Source of the DNA: an uncultured Elusimicrobia bacterium
Lineage (GTDB): Bacteria > Elusimicrobiota > Endomicrobiia > Endomicrobiales > Endomicrobiaceae
DNA: 6,528 bases
Direction: 5' to 3'
Assembly: GCA_900321055.1 (NCBI GenBank)
Contig: ONUQ01000103.1
Span: forward strand, 1-6,528
Shown piece after piece: positions 1-5,586 of the stretch (position 1 is the stretch's first letter; each line of letters begins with the position of its first letter). The notes under the pieces were generated by a model. The model was not told the DNA's origin. It saw only the letters and a program-made list of their open reading frames with translations, and did not search any database. The translations under genes were made by a program, and so were the position numbers.

Positions 1-61
1 CAGCTGTTTTTGCACCTTGACCGCCTCTACCATGCCAACGAACTTCAATCATCTTTGACAT
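1..61 (-). CDS. Pyruvate/2-oxoacid:ferredoxin oxidoreductase gamma subunit, N-terminal fragment
   Basis: Only the first 20 codons are inside the window; the rest lies beyond base 1. The visible peptide is MSKMIEVRWHGRGGQGAKTA. The string R-W-H-G-R-G-G-Q-G-A near the N-terminus is the hallmark of the gamma domain of pyruvate (or 2-ketoisovalerate) ferredoxin oxidoreductases. These cytoplasmic enzymes oxidatively decarboxylate 2-oxoacids to acyl-CoA and pass electrons to ferredoxin in anaerobes. The start at 61 is supported by an AGGAGG 10 bases upstream; the second Met (52-50) is the start form seen in many homologues but is further from that site. A separate gamma gene implies a multi-subunit enzyme, so delta, alpha and beta genes are expected next, outside the window. 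Which 2-oxoacid is used cannot be told from this fragment. Confidence 0.85.
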   Translation of the reverse strand, partial: MSKMIEVRWHGRGGQGAKTA

Positions 62-71
62 TTTTGACCAT

Positions 72-77
72 CCTCCT
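72..77 (-). promoter_or_regulatory. Ribosome binding site of the oxidoreductase gamma gene
   Basis: Reading the minus strand, AGGAGG is followed by 10 bases (ATGGTCAAAA) and then ATG at 61-59. The ATG inside that spacer (71-69) opens a frame that stops after eight codons, so the 61 start, which is in frame with the GRGGQG motif, is the right one. This is the strongest Shine-Dalgarno sequence in the window. Confidence 0.8.
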
Positions 78-133
78 TCGTTTTTTTTAAATACACAAAG
101 TACAATATACATAAAAAGAATATAATATACACT

Positions 134-158
134 CTACATTATATATTTTATATTGTAG
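134..158. promoter_or_regulatory. 25 bp imperfect inverted repeat, possible operator
   Basis: On the minus strand the arms are CTACAATATA and TATAATGTAG, separated by AAATA; nine of ten arm positions pair. The repeat begins where the transcript from the promoter at 166-194 would be expected to start, so a repressor bound here could block initiation or clearance. The right arm also contains a TATAAT hexamer (143-138), so part of the symmetry could simply reflect a second -10 element. In such AT-rich DNA a chance palindrome is possible, but the C/G-bounded TACA...TGTA ends make it better than background. I do not recognise the cognate regulator. Confidence 0.35.
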
Positions 159-165
159 CTTAAAA

Positions 166-194
166 ATTCTAACATTTTTATATTGTTTTATCAA
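166..194 (-). promoter_or_regulatory. Sigma-70-like promoter for the oxidoreductase gene
   Basis: The minus strand shows TTGATA (194-189, five of six matches to TTGACA), a 17-base spacer, and TAGAAT (171-166, five of six matches to TATAAT). A TG one base before the -10 (174-173) adds an extended -10 element. The start site would fall near 159, giving a leader of roughly 100 bases before the ATG at 61. It is the only promoter in the window with both boxes, ideal spacing and an extended -10. It indicates that the oxidoreductase is transcribed separately from the radC/PurF-like pair. Confidence 0.55.
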
Positions 195-373
195 TAATTT
201 GTATCGGTTATAACAATTACAAATAAAAAACAATTATATTCTGCTTTTATTTAAAAGTTCTTTTTATCACCGAACAAAGACACATATTTCAAACAAAAAA
301 TTCTTTTATACTTTATTTTTACAACAATCAACTATTTTTATCCAATGCAAGAATAATATTATTAATTTTTAAA

Positions 374-1801
374 TCAACATTCTTTTTGTCCGCATTTATT
401 ACAATCTTTACCATTCCAACAATATGTACAAAGATTTTCTTTCGGTAATCCTATAGCTTCTATCATATCGTCTAAAGTTTGATATTTTAAACTTGTAATA
501 TTCAAATATTTTCTAATCCATTCAAGCATTTTTGCATATTTTTCAGTTGTCGGATTAAGATATTCCGATACATCATCTATATCGTGACCTTCAATTTCTC
601 TGATAGCCCTTCTGGTTATCAGTTCGCTGTTTGTTCTTGTAGAATTACAATAAGAACAAGGAAACATTAATGGCGGACATGCCGGTCTGACATGAATTTC
701 TTTTGCACCGCAATTCCACAACTTTTCTACCGTAAAATTCTTTAATTGTGTTCCTCTAACTATAGAATCTTCCAGCAATATAAGACTGTTTCCTTCAATA
801 ACTTCCTTAATTGCAATAAGTTTCATCCTTGCAGTTAAATCTCTTAAATGTTGCGACGGCGGTGCATAACTTCTTCCGTAAGTTGGAGTATATTTTACCA
901 ATGCCCTTCTAAAAGGAATACCTGATTCCATTGAATAACCTATTGCATGTGCAATACCAGAATCGGGAACTCCGGCAACTAAATCAGCTTTTATTCCTTT
1001 ATCTTGTTTTGCCAATAATCTCCCGCTCTTTTCTCTTACAAGTTCGGAATTTACTCCTTCATAACTTGAAGAAGGAAAACCGGTATATATCCATAAAAAG
1101 GTACAAATCTTTTTCTCTTTATATCCGGGTTCCAGCACTTTAACTCCGGCATCGTTAATTAAAACAATTTCACCCGGATTTAAATCTCTTATTACTCTAT
1201 ATCCTAAATTTGCAAAACAACAAGTTTCCGAACATACTGCAAAAGAATCCGTATTCTGCCCTAAAACAAGTGTTGTCCTTCCGTAATAATCTCTTACCGC
1301 ATAAATCCCCTCTCTTGTGAGAACTAACAATGAACAAGAGCCTTTTATTTTACTAAACAATATTTTTATTCCGTCTTGTATCGTCTGCCCGCCGGATATA
1401 ATTCTAGCCACAAGTTCCGTCATATTTACATGAACTTTACTAAATTCGCTAAAACAGATTCCTTTATCTATCATTTCTTTAGCAAGTTCTTCCATATTTA
1501 CTATTCTTCCTGAAGTTACAATACAAAAATCTCCTAACTTTGTTTTCATATAAATAGGTTGTTCTTCCAAATCGCTTATTACACCTATTCCGCTATGAAC
1601 TTCAAGATTTTTTATACTTTCAAAAAATTTATCTCTAAAATTTGCATTACTCATTCTATGAATAAATCTTGCAAAATTTTTCCCTAATACGGCAAGTCCG
1701 CCATACTCTGAACCCATGTGTGCCTGATAATCCGTACCGTAAATTAAGGAATCCATACAATAAGTTTCACTTTTAGAAATAACTCCAAATAAGCCGCTCA
1801 T
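374..1801 (-). CDS. PurF-like phosphoribosyltransferase with inactivated glutaminase domain
   Basis: This 475-residue protein aligns along its length with amidophosphoribosyltransferase, the first enzyme of purine synthesis (PRPP plus glutamine to phosphoribosylamine). The C-terminal half looks functional: PRPP loop E344-D-S-I-V-R-G-T-Q352, flexible-loop region around K303-R310 and R320, and GVPDSG at 277-282. Cys233, Cys382, Cys458 and Cys461 match the four 4Fe-4S ligands of the Bacillus-type enzyme. The N-terminal half has the Ntn-hydrolase outline, but it starts MSGLFG where the family has a catalytic Cys after Met or a propeptide. HRGQ is replaced by HMGS (28-31), the HVRYAT arginine segment by a shorter GVISDLE, and HNG by TSG (96-98). 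An in-frame TAG at 1813-1811 rules out an upstream propeptide. A Cys-rich tail (467, 470, 475) is extra. It follows radC by 9 bp. An ammonia-dependent or altered phosphoribosyl transfer is inference; similar Cys-less paralogues are, from memory, commonly annotated simply as PurF. Confidence 0.85.
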   Translation of the reverse strand: MSGLFGVISKSETYCMDSLIYGTDYQAHMGSEYGGLAVLGKNFARFIHRMSNANFRDKFFESIKNLEVHSGIGVISDLEEQPIYMKTKLGDFCIVTSGRIVNMEELAKEMIDKGICFSEFSKVHVNMTELVARIISGGQTIQDGIKILFSKIKGSCSLLVLTREGIYAVRDYYGRTTLVLGQNTDSFAVCSETCCFANLGYRVIRDLNPGEIVLINDAGVKVLEPGYKEKKICTFLWIYTGFPSSSYEGVNSELVREKSGRLLAKQDKGIKADLVAGVPDSGIAHAIGYSMESGIPFRRALVKYTPTYGRSYAPPSQHLRDLTARMKLIAIKEVIEGNSLILLEDSIVRGTQLKNFTVEKLWNCGAKEIHVRPACPPLMFPCSYCNSTRTNSELITRRAIREIEGHDIDDVSEYLNPTTEKYAKMLEWIRKYLNITSLKYQTLDDMIEAIGLPKENLCTYCWNGKDCNKCGQKEC

Positions 1802-1807
1802 ATATAT

Positions 1808-1812
1808 CTCCT
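1808..1812 (-). promoter_or_regulatory. Ribosome binding site of the PurF-like gene, overlapping the radC stop
   Basis: AGGAG lies six bases before the ATG at 1801-1799, and its first two bases are part of the radC stop codon TAG (1813-1811). This fixes the Ser2 start of the PurF-like protein and suggests that translation of the two genes is linked on one mRNA. Confidence 0.75.
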
Positions 1813-2521
1813 ATATCAGACCATTATCTTTAAAGCTGTAATAATCCGTAGCCGTTACAATTATATGGTCCAATAAAATTACTTCTATTGTTTTTAATGC
1901 CTTTTGTACCGCTTCTGTTGCTATTATATCATTTTGTGAAGGTTTGCATGTTCCACCGGGATGATTATGAGATACAATAACACTTCTTGCTTTTTTTAAT
2001 AACGAATCCTTTGCTATAAGTGTAGGATAAACAGCAGAACGACTTACGGTCCCGTCACTTATTTTTTTACAATCTATAACCTGATTTGATGCATTCAAAT
2101 ATATTGCATACATTTTTTCTTCACCGGAAGTACCTATAAGATTTCTTAAATATGTCACTACTTCGTTCGGTGAAGATAACTTTTCTTTCTGTTTAACTTT
2201 TATTTCCGAATATTTAATTGCAAAATATTTTAGAAAATACAGAAACAATGTTGCATGACTTTTAACACCTTTAACATCTTTTAGAGAATTCATTATTTCT
2301 TCATAATCCGCATGCAAAAGTTCTTTTAAACTTCCAAATTTATCAATAAGATTTTTAGCAATATCTTTTGTATCTTTTCTCGGCACAACAAAAAACAAAG
2401 CAAATTCTAAAATTTCATAGTCTTGCCAATTTTCAAACTTTGTTTTTAAAAATTTATCTTTTACTCTTTGTCTGTGTCCTTCATTTTTTGACACAAATTC
2501 TTTTTTTTCATCAATTTCCAT
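1811..2521 (-). CDS. radC: RadC-family JAB/JAMM-domain protein
   Basis: This 236-residue cytoplasmic protein has the usual RadC length. Residues about 15-105 are the helical N-terminal part, with the family string GHRQRV (15-20) and the Y-E-I-L-E-F-A-L-F segment (35-43). Residues 115-236 are the JAB/JAMM metal-binding domain: Glu135 in the E-x-M-Y-A-I-Y-L-N strand, then S184-H-N-H-P-G-G190 with His185 and His187, then Ser195 and Asp198, so the zinc-ligand set is complete. The family was named for DNA repair, but that role has been withdrawn in E. coli and the true substrate is unknown; the fold suggests a metalloprotease or nuclease-like hydrolase. The ATG at 2521 is the first possible start after an in-frame TAA at 2533-2531, with only a weak GGA (2529-2527) before it. 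It heads a probable two-gene unit with the PurF-like gene. Confidence 0.9.
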   Translation of the reverse strand: MEIDEKKEFVSKNEGHRQRVKDKFLKTKFENWQDYEILEFALFFVVPRKDTKDIAKNLIDKFGSLKELLHADYEEIMNSLKDVKGVKSHATLFLYFLKYFAIKYSEIKVKQKEKLSSPNEVVTYLRNLIGTSGEEKMYAIYLNASNQVIDCKKISDGTVSRSAVYPTLIAKDSLLKKARSVIVSHNHPGGTCKPSQNDIIATEAVQKALKTIEVILLDHIIVTATDYYSFKDNGLI

Positions 2522-2767
2522 ATATATCCGTTATCTTTATACAAATTAACAATCTCTTAAAAATGCCGTTTTTAAAATTTTTTTATAAGCAAAGATTATT
2601 TTTTATATTCTAAAAAATTTAATATTTTATTGTTTATTTCAATATCTGTCGTTTAACTATATTTTTTATTTAATAACTGTCCTGTCTGTTTGATAAATCG
2701 TTTATAAAAATTTTATATTTTCTTCAAAAGTCACAAATTTTTATTTATTTCATACACTGCTATTTTG
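2522..2767. other. AT-rich spacer upstream of radC
   Basis: These 246 bases separate the release-factor-like gene from radC. I see no reading frame with coding character and no GC-rich hairpin with a T-run. A minus-strand TATAAA at 2541-2536 could be a -10 box, but it lacks a good -35 and would leave a leader of about ten bases. A TTATCA/TTAAAT pair with 17-base spacing lies about 150 bases upstream of radC and has only four of six matches in each box. The length of the spacer makes a separate radC promoter likely, but I cannot place it with confidence. Confidence 0.5.
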
Positions 2768-3178
2768 CTATATTTCAACTTTTTGCCTGTTTTGCTTTTT
2801 TAAAGAATTAAATTTCTTTGCTTCCAATACTTTTTCTTTTGCCCTTTTAGACCTTTTTCTTTTTTGCCTTCTGATTTTTTCTATTTCCTTTTGTTTTTCA
2901 CTTTGTTCGCCAAATAATTTCTTCTCTATTTCTTCAATTAATTTTTTTCTGGCTGCATATCTGTTCAATAATTGTGTTCTATATTTTTGACATTTTATTT
3001 CTATATTTAACGGAATATATCTTAAATAAACACAAGTAGCAACTTTATTTAAATTCTGCCCGCCGTTTCCCGAAGAATGAATAAATTTTTCTACCAAATC
3101 ACAATCTTTTATATTATATTTTATAAATTTATCTTCAATATCTTTTTGTTTAGAAACACTTACTCCAAAATTTATCAT
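2768..3178 (-). CDS. RF-1-domain ribosome rescue factor, C12orf65/mtRF-R-like
   Basis: This 136-residue protein is a lone catalytic domain of the class I release factor superfamily. H34-S-S-G-N-G-G-Q-N-L-N-K45 contains the GGQ loop (39-41) that enters the peptidyl-transferase centre and hydrolyses peptidyl-tRNA. After it come C63-Q-K-Y-R-T-Q and N72-R-Y-A-A-R-K, a pattern shared with RF1/RF2 and C12orf65, and a strongly basic helical tail (about 94-134) rich in Lys and Arg. No codon-recognition domain is present, so it should act on stalled ribosomes or split large subunits, not on stop codons. The K-x-C-Q segment and the R-x-K-R-S-K-R-A-K-E tail resemble C12orf65 (mtRF-R) more than ArfB/YaeJ; this is from memory. 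The ATG overlaps the stop of the HAD gene by one base (TAATG), and no good Shine-Dalgarno lies before it, so translation probably depends on coupling. Confidence 0.8.
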   Translation of the reverse strand: MINFGVSVSKQKDIEDKFIKYNIKDCDLVEKFIHSSGNGGQNLNKVATCVYLRYIPLNIEIKCQKYRTQLLNRYAARKKLIEEIEKKLFGEQSEKQKEIEKIRRQKRKRSKRAKEKVLEAKKFNSLKKQNRQKVEI

Positions 3179-3801
3179 TATTCTAATTCTAATCCAAAAG
3201 TTTTTAAATCCTGTTCCAATTTAGAACAGTTTTTAAATTGAAATGCTTTTATTCCTGCGAGCCGGGCAGAACAAATATTTTCATAAATATCGTCCGTAAA
3301 AAACATATTTTCCGGCTGTATATTATGAATTTTGATAACCTGTTCATAAATTTCTTTTTCAGGTTTTCTTGCATTCATTAAATACGATAGATGAAGTTTT
3401 TTAAAGTTACTAAAAAAATCAGAATATTTTTTATATAAATAATCAAAATGTAATTGATTTGTATTTGACAGAATAGCCAATTCGCACTTTTTTGATAACG
3501 AATTTATTAAATCAATAGTACTTTGCATAGGAGTAAAAATATCGTTCCAAATAGCAGAAAACTCTTCAAAAGACAAATTTTCTAAAGACAATACATTTAC
3601 AATTTTTTTATAAAAATCTATGGAAGATATTTGACCTTTTTCGTATTGAAAAATTAATTCTTTATTTGCATATATAAAAGATTCAACATCTTTAAACAAA
3701 AACGGTTTCACCGAGTATTTGGAAAAAGCCTCATACAATTTGTTTAAATCGTAATCAAAAATAACTCTTCCTAAATCAAAAACAAAAACCTTGCCAAACA
3801 T
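3178..3801 (-). CDS. HAD-superfamily phosphatase, YihX-like
   Basis: This is a 207-residue cytoplasmic haloacid-dehalogenase hydrolase. Motif I is F8-D-L-G-R-V (nucleophile Asp9), motif II is L-S-N-T-N with Ser112, motif III Lys is in R-K-P-E (Lys146), and motif IV is F-F-T-D-D with Asp170 and Asp171. A helical cap occupies about residues 18-90. The residue two after the nucleophile is Gly11, not the usual acid/base Asp; D-L-G is also seen in E. coli YihX, an alpha-D-glucose-1-phosphate phosphatase, and the Q-Y-E-K-G-Q-I-S cap segment and L-S-N-T-N-Q-L-H match that protein well. Sugar-phosphate dephosphorylation is therefore the leading guess, consistent with the sugar importer 36 bp upstream. 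I start it at ATG 3801, because GGAG (3812-3809) sits seven bases before it; a TTG codon at 3804 would add one residue. It overlaps the next gene by one base. Confidence 0.82.
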   Translation of the reverse strand: MFGKVFVFDLGRVIFDYDLNKLYEAFSKYSVKPFLFKDVESFIYANKELIFQYEKGQISSIDFYKKIVNVLSLENLSFEEFSAIWNDIFTPMQSTIDLINSLSKKCELAILSNTNQLHFDYLYKKYSDFFSNFKKLHLSYLMNARKPEKEIYEQVIKIHNIQPENMFFTDDIYENICSARLAGIKAFQFKNCSKLEQDLKTFGLELE

Positions 3802-3808
3802 CAAAAAA

Positions 3809-3812
3809 CTCC
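3809..3812 (-). promoter_or_regulatory. Ribosome binding site deciding the HAD start
   Basis: GGAG followed by TTTTTTG and then ATG (3801-3799) gives a seven-base spacer. The in-frame TTG at 3804-3802 would leave only four bases, so ATG is preferred. Confidence 0.6.
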
Positions 3813-3837
3813 AAGTAACAGAAGATTAAAATGTTTT

Positions 3838-4680
3838 TTATCCTTTTACTGCACCGGCAGTTATACCCTTAATGATATGTTTTTGTAATAGAAGATATAT
3901 CACAACGATAGGAACTGTTGCTATTGTAAGACCTGCCATAAGTAACGGGTAATCGGTCATGTGTGTTCCCTGAAAAACCATTAAACCTCTTTGTATAGGC
4001 ATTTTTGAAGTATCCTGTAAAACTACCAATGCCAACAAAAATTCATTCCATATATTTAAACATTGAATTATAACCAAAGTTGCCACAGCCGGTTTTGCAA
4101 GGGGCAAAGCTATTCTCCAATAAATACCAAATCTTGAACATCCGTCTATAAGTGCAGCTTCTTCTATTTCTTTGGGCAACTCTTCAAAAAAGGATTTCAA
4201 CAGAAATAATCCAAAAGCAATACCACCGCTTATATAACATAATAAAAGACCTGTTCTTGTATCTAACAAATGTAAACTTTTAAGTAAAAGATATAAAGGA
4301 ACAAAAGCACCCGGTATAGGTATCAATAAAGTTGAAATTAATAAACAAAACAAAATATTTTTACCCCAAAATTCAAGCCTTGCAAAAGCATAAGCTGCCA
4401 TGGATGTTATAATAACAATAGCTCCAACTCCAACAACAGTGTAAATAAGACTATTTAAAAAATACATTCCAAATTTTGCTTTTATAAAAGCTTCCGCATA
4501 GTTACTCCATTGCCATGATTCAGGGCATAAAGACATATGTTTAAATATTTCTTCATTTGTTTTTAACGATGATGACAACATCCAAAACACCGGAAATATA
4601 CAAGTTAATGCAACAGCTATTAAGATTGCATAAGTGATAATATCTAAAAAATTCCTTTTTACTTTAAACATATTATTCAT
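3838..4680 (-). CDS. Sugar ABC transporter permease, MalG type (CUT1)
   Basis: This 280-residue inner-membrane protein is one of the two channel-forming subunits of a carbohydrate importer. Six hydrophobic segments are seen at about 13-35, 74-97, 107-130, 143-162, 198-221 and 244-265. The cytoplasmic EAA loop is clear: E174-A-A-L-I-D-G180 through Pro193 and Pro197; it docks onto the ATPase. The N-terminal P-V-F-W-M-L-S-S-S-L-K and the C-terminal G-A-V-K-G ending are typical of the MalG/LacG branch. AGGAA at 4691-4687 lies six bases before the ATG. Met4 is a second possible start, but it fits that site less well. The gene begins 24 bp after the MalF-type gene ends. The transported sugar cannot be read from the permease; CUT1 members generally take di- and oligosaccharides or glycerol-phosphate compounds. 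Confidence 0.93.
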   Translation of the reverse strand: MNNMFKVKRNFLDIITYAILIAVALTCIFPVFWMLSSSLKTNEEIFKHMSLCPESWQWSNYAEAFIKAKFGMYFLNSLIYTVVGVGAIVIITSMAAYAFARLEFWGKNILFCLLISTLLIPIPGAFVPLYLLLKSLHLLDTRTGLLLCYISGGIAFGLFLLKSFFEELPKEIEEAALIDGCSRFGIYWRIALPLAKPAVATLVIIQCLNIWNEFLLALVVLQDTSKMPIQRGLMVFQGTHMTDYPLLMAGLTIATVPIVVIYLLLQKHIIKGITAGAVKG

Positions 4681-4704
4681 TTTGTTTTCCTATATATACA
4701 ATTT

Positions 4705-5586
4705 TTAATTTTTAATTTTCCTGCTTATATAAAACTGAATAAGAGACACTATTAATAACAACAAACCAAACACCACAGCCATAGCGGTAGAATAACCGAA
4801 CTCACCGTTATTCATATACTGATAAATTTTTGTTATAGGAACATCCGTATGCCCGGCAGGACCACCTTGTGTCATAGAATAAATCAAATCAAATATCTGC
4901 ATAGCACCTAAGACGGTCAATACCGAAACCATTGTAAAAACAGGAAGCATTGAAGGAATAGTAACATTTATAAACTGTTGCCATTTATTAGCACCATCAA
5001 CTTCAGCTGCTTCATATAATTCATTGGGTATTGTTTGTAAACCGGCCAACAATATAATAAACCCGTATCCAAACCCTTTCCACATGTGAACCACAGCAAC
5101 TGAAGATAAAGCGGATTTTACTTCTGAAAGCCATGCAAAATCTCTAAACTGTTCAAATCCTAAAGCCGCTAACCATGTATTTAAAATACCAAAACTACCG
5201 TCATATATAAACTTCCATATTAAACCGACAACAATACCGGAAAGAACCGGCGGTAAGAAAAATATAACTCTAAATATATTTTCACCTTTTATCTGCCTAT
5301 TAACCAATATTGCCAATAATAAAGCCAGCCCGTTTTGTAAAGTTAAACACAAAATTGTAACATAAGCCGCATTTAACATTGATTTCCAAAAAGCAGGATT
5401 ATTAAATATAATGTCTTTATATTGTGCAAAACCTACAAACACCATATCTTTATCTATACCGTTCCATTGAAAAAAGCTCAATTCTATTGTTCTTAACAAC
5501 GGGTATAAATTAAAAACTAAAAACAATACTAAAGCAGGAAGAATAAACAACAAATTAAAAGTTTTTTCCTTACGAGAAGAAAGCAT
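4705..5586 (-). CDS. Sugar ABC transporter permease, MalF/UgpA type (CUT1)
   Basis: This 293-residue inner-membrane protein is the partner channel subunit. Hydrophobic segments lie at about 11-33, 72-96, 104-127, 159-182, 213-235 and 266-288. The EAA loop is Y191-E-A-A-E-V-D-G198 through Pro211 and Pro215. The strings L-Y-P-L (27-30), F-F-L-P-P (109-113) and M-T-Q-G-G-P-A (238-244) are diagnostic of MalF/UgpA/LacF permeases. The length is that of the short six-helix forms, not of E. coli MalF with its large periplasmic loop. Its ATG overlaps the TAA stop of the binding-protein gene (TAATG), and AAGGAG (5600-5595) lies eight bases upstream inside that gene, so the two should be co-translated in a controlled ratio. 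Confidence 0.93.
   Translation of the reverse strand: MLSSRKEKTFNLLFILPALVLFLVFNLYPLLRTIELSFFQWNGIDKDMVFVGFAQYKDIIFNNPAFWKSMLNAAYVTILCLTLQNGLALLLAILVNRQIKGENIFRVIFFLPPVLSGIVVGLIWKFIYDGSFGILNTWLAALGFEQFRDFAWLSEVKSALSSVAVVHMWKGFGYGFIILLAGLQTIPNELYEAAEVDGANKWQQFINVTIPSMLPVFTMVSVLTVLGAMQIFDLIYSMTQGGPAGHTDVPITKIYQYMNNGEFGYSTAMAVVFGLLLLIVSLIQFYISRKIKN

Larger units (their letters stand above)
62..373. other. Intergenic region between the PurF-like gene and the oxidoreductase gene
   Basis: This 312-base stretch is very AT-rich and has no credible open reading frame on either strand. The part nearest the oxidoreductase holds its ribosome binding site, promoter and inverted repeat, plus two near-identical 11-base direct repeats 20 bases apart (101-111 and 121-131). 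The part after the PurF-like stop (about 200-373) contains only short AT palindromes, such as AATAATATTATT at 351-362, and a four-base GTTC/GAAC stem near 257-275. I see no GC-rich hairpin followed by a T-run, so no intrinsic terminator can be called for the PurF-like gene. Confidence 0.7.

Noticed and set aside
257..275. Possible terminator hairpin GTTC...GAAC after the PurF-like gene
   Set aside because: The stem has only four base pairs with an 11-base loop, and the T-rich stretch after it is not distinct from the surrounding AT-rich DNA.
931..1143. Plus-strand open frame of 70 codons
   Set aside because: It lies wholly inside the conserved PurF-like coding region on the other strand, has no recognisable motif and no ribosome binding site worth naming.
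374..1801. Annotating this gene simply as purF
   Set aside because: The glutaminase nucleophile and neighbouring glutamine-site residues are missing, and the gene sits with radC, not in a purine operon, so the symbol would overstate its function.
2368..2613. Plus-strand open frame of 81 codons
   Set aside because: It is antisense to the N-terminus of radC and runs into the AT-rich spacer. Its Phe/Leu-rich composition reflects A-runs on the other strand, not a real membrane protein.
2702..2720. Near-palindrome TATAAAAATTTTATA after the release-factor-like gene
   Set aside because: It is pure A/T without loop or GC stem, expected by chance at this composition; it is not a credible terminator.
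2768..3178. Calling the GGQ protein a true release factor (prfA/prfB) fragment
   Set aside because: The protein has its own start and full basic tail, and the length fits stand-alone rescue factors. There is no trace of the codon-recognition domain upstream, where a complete HAD gene sits.
3802..3804. TTG as start of the HAD protein
   Set aside because: It would leave only four bases to the GGAG site, while the adjacent ATG has a seven-base spacer and begins with the expected short lead to motif I.
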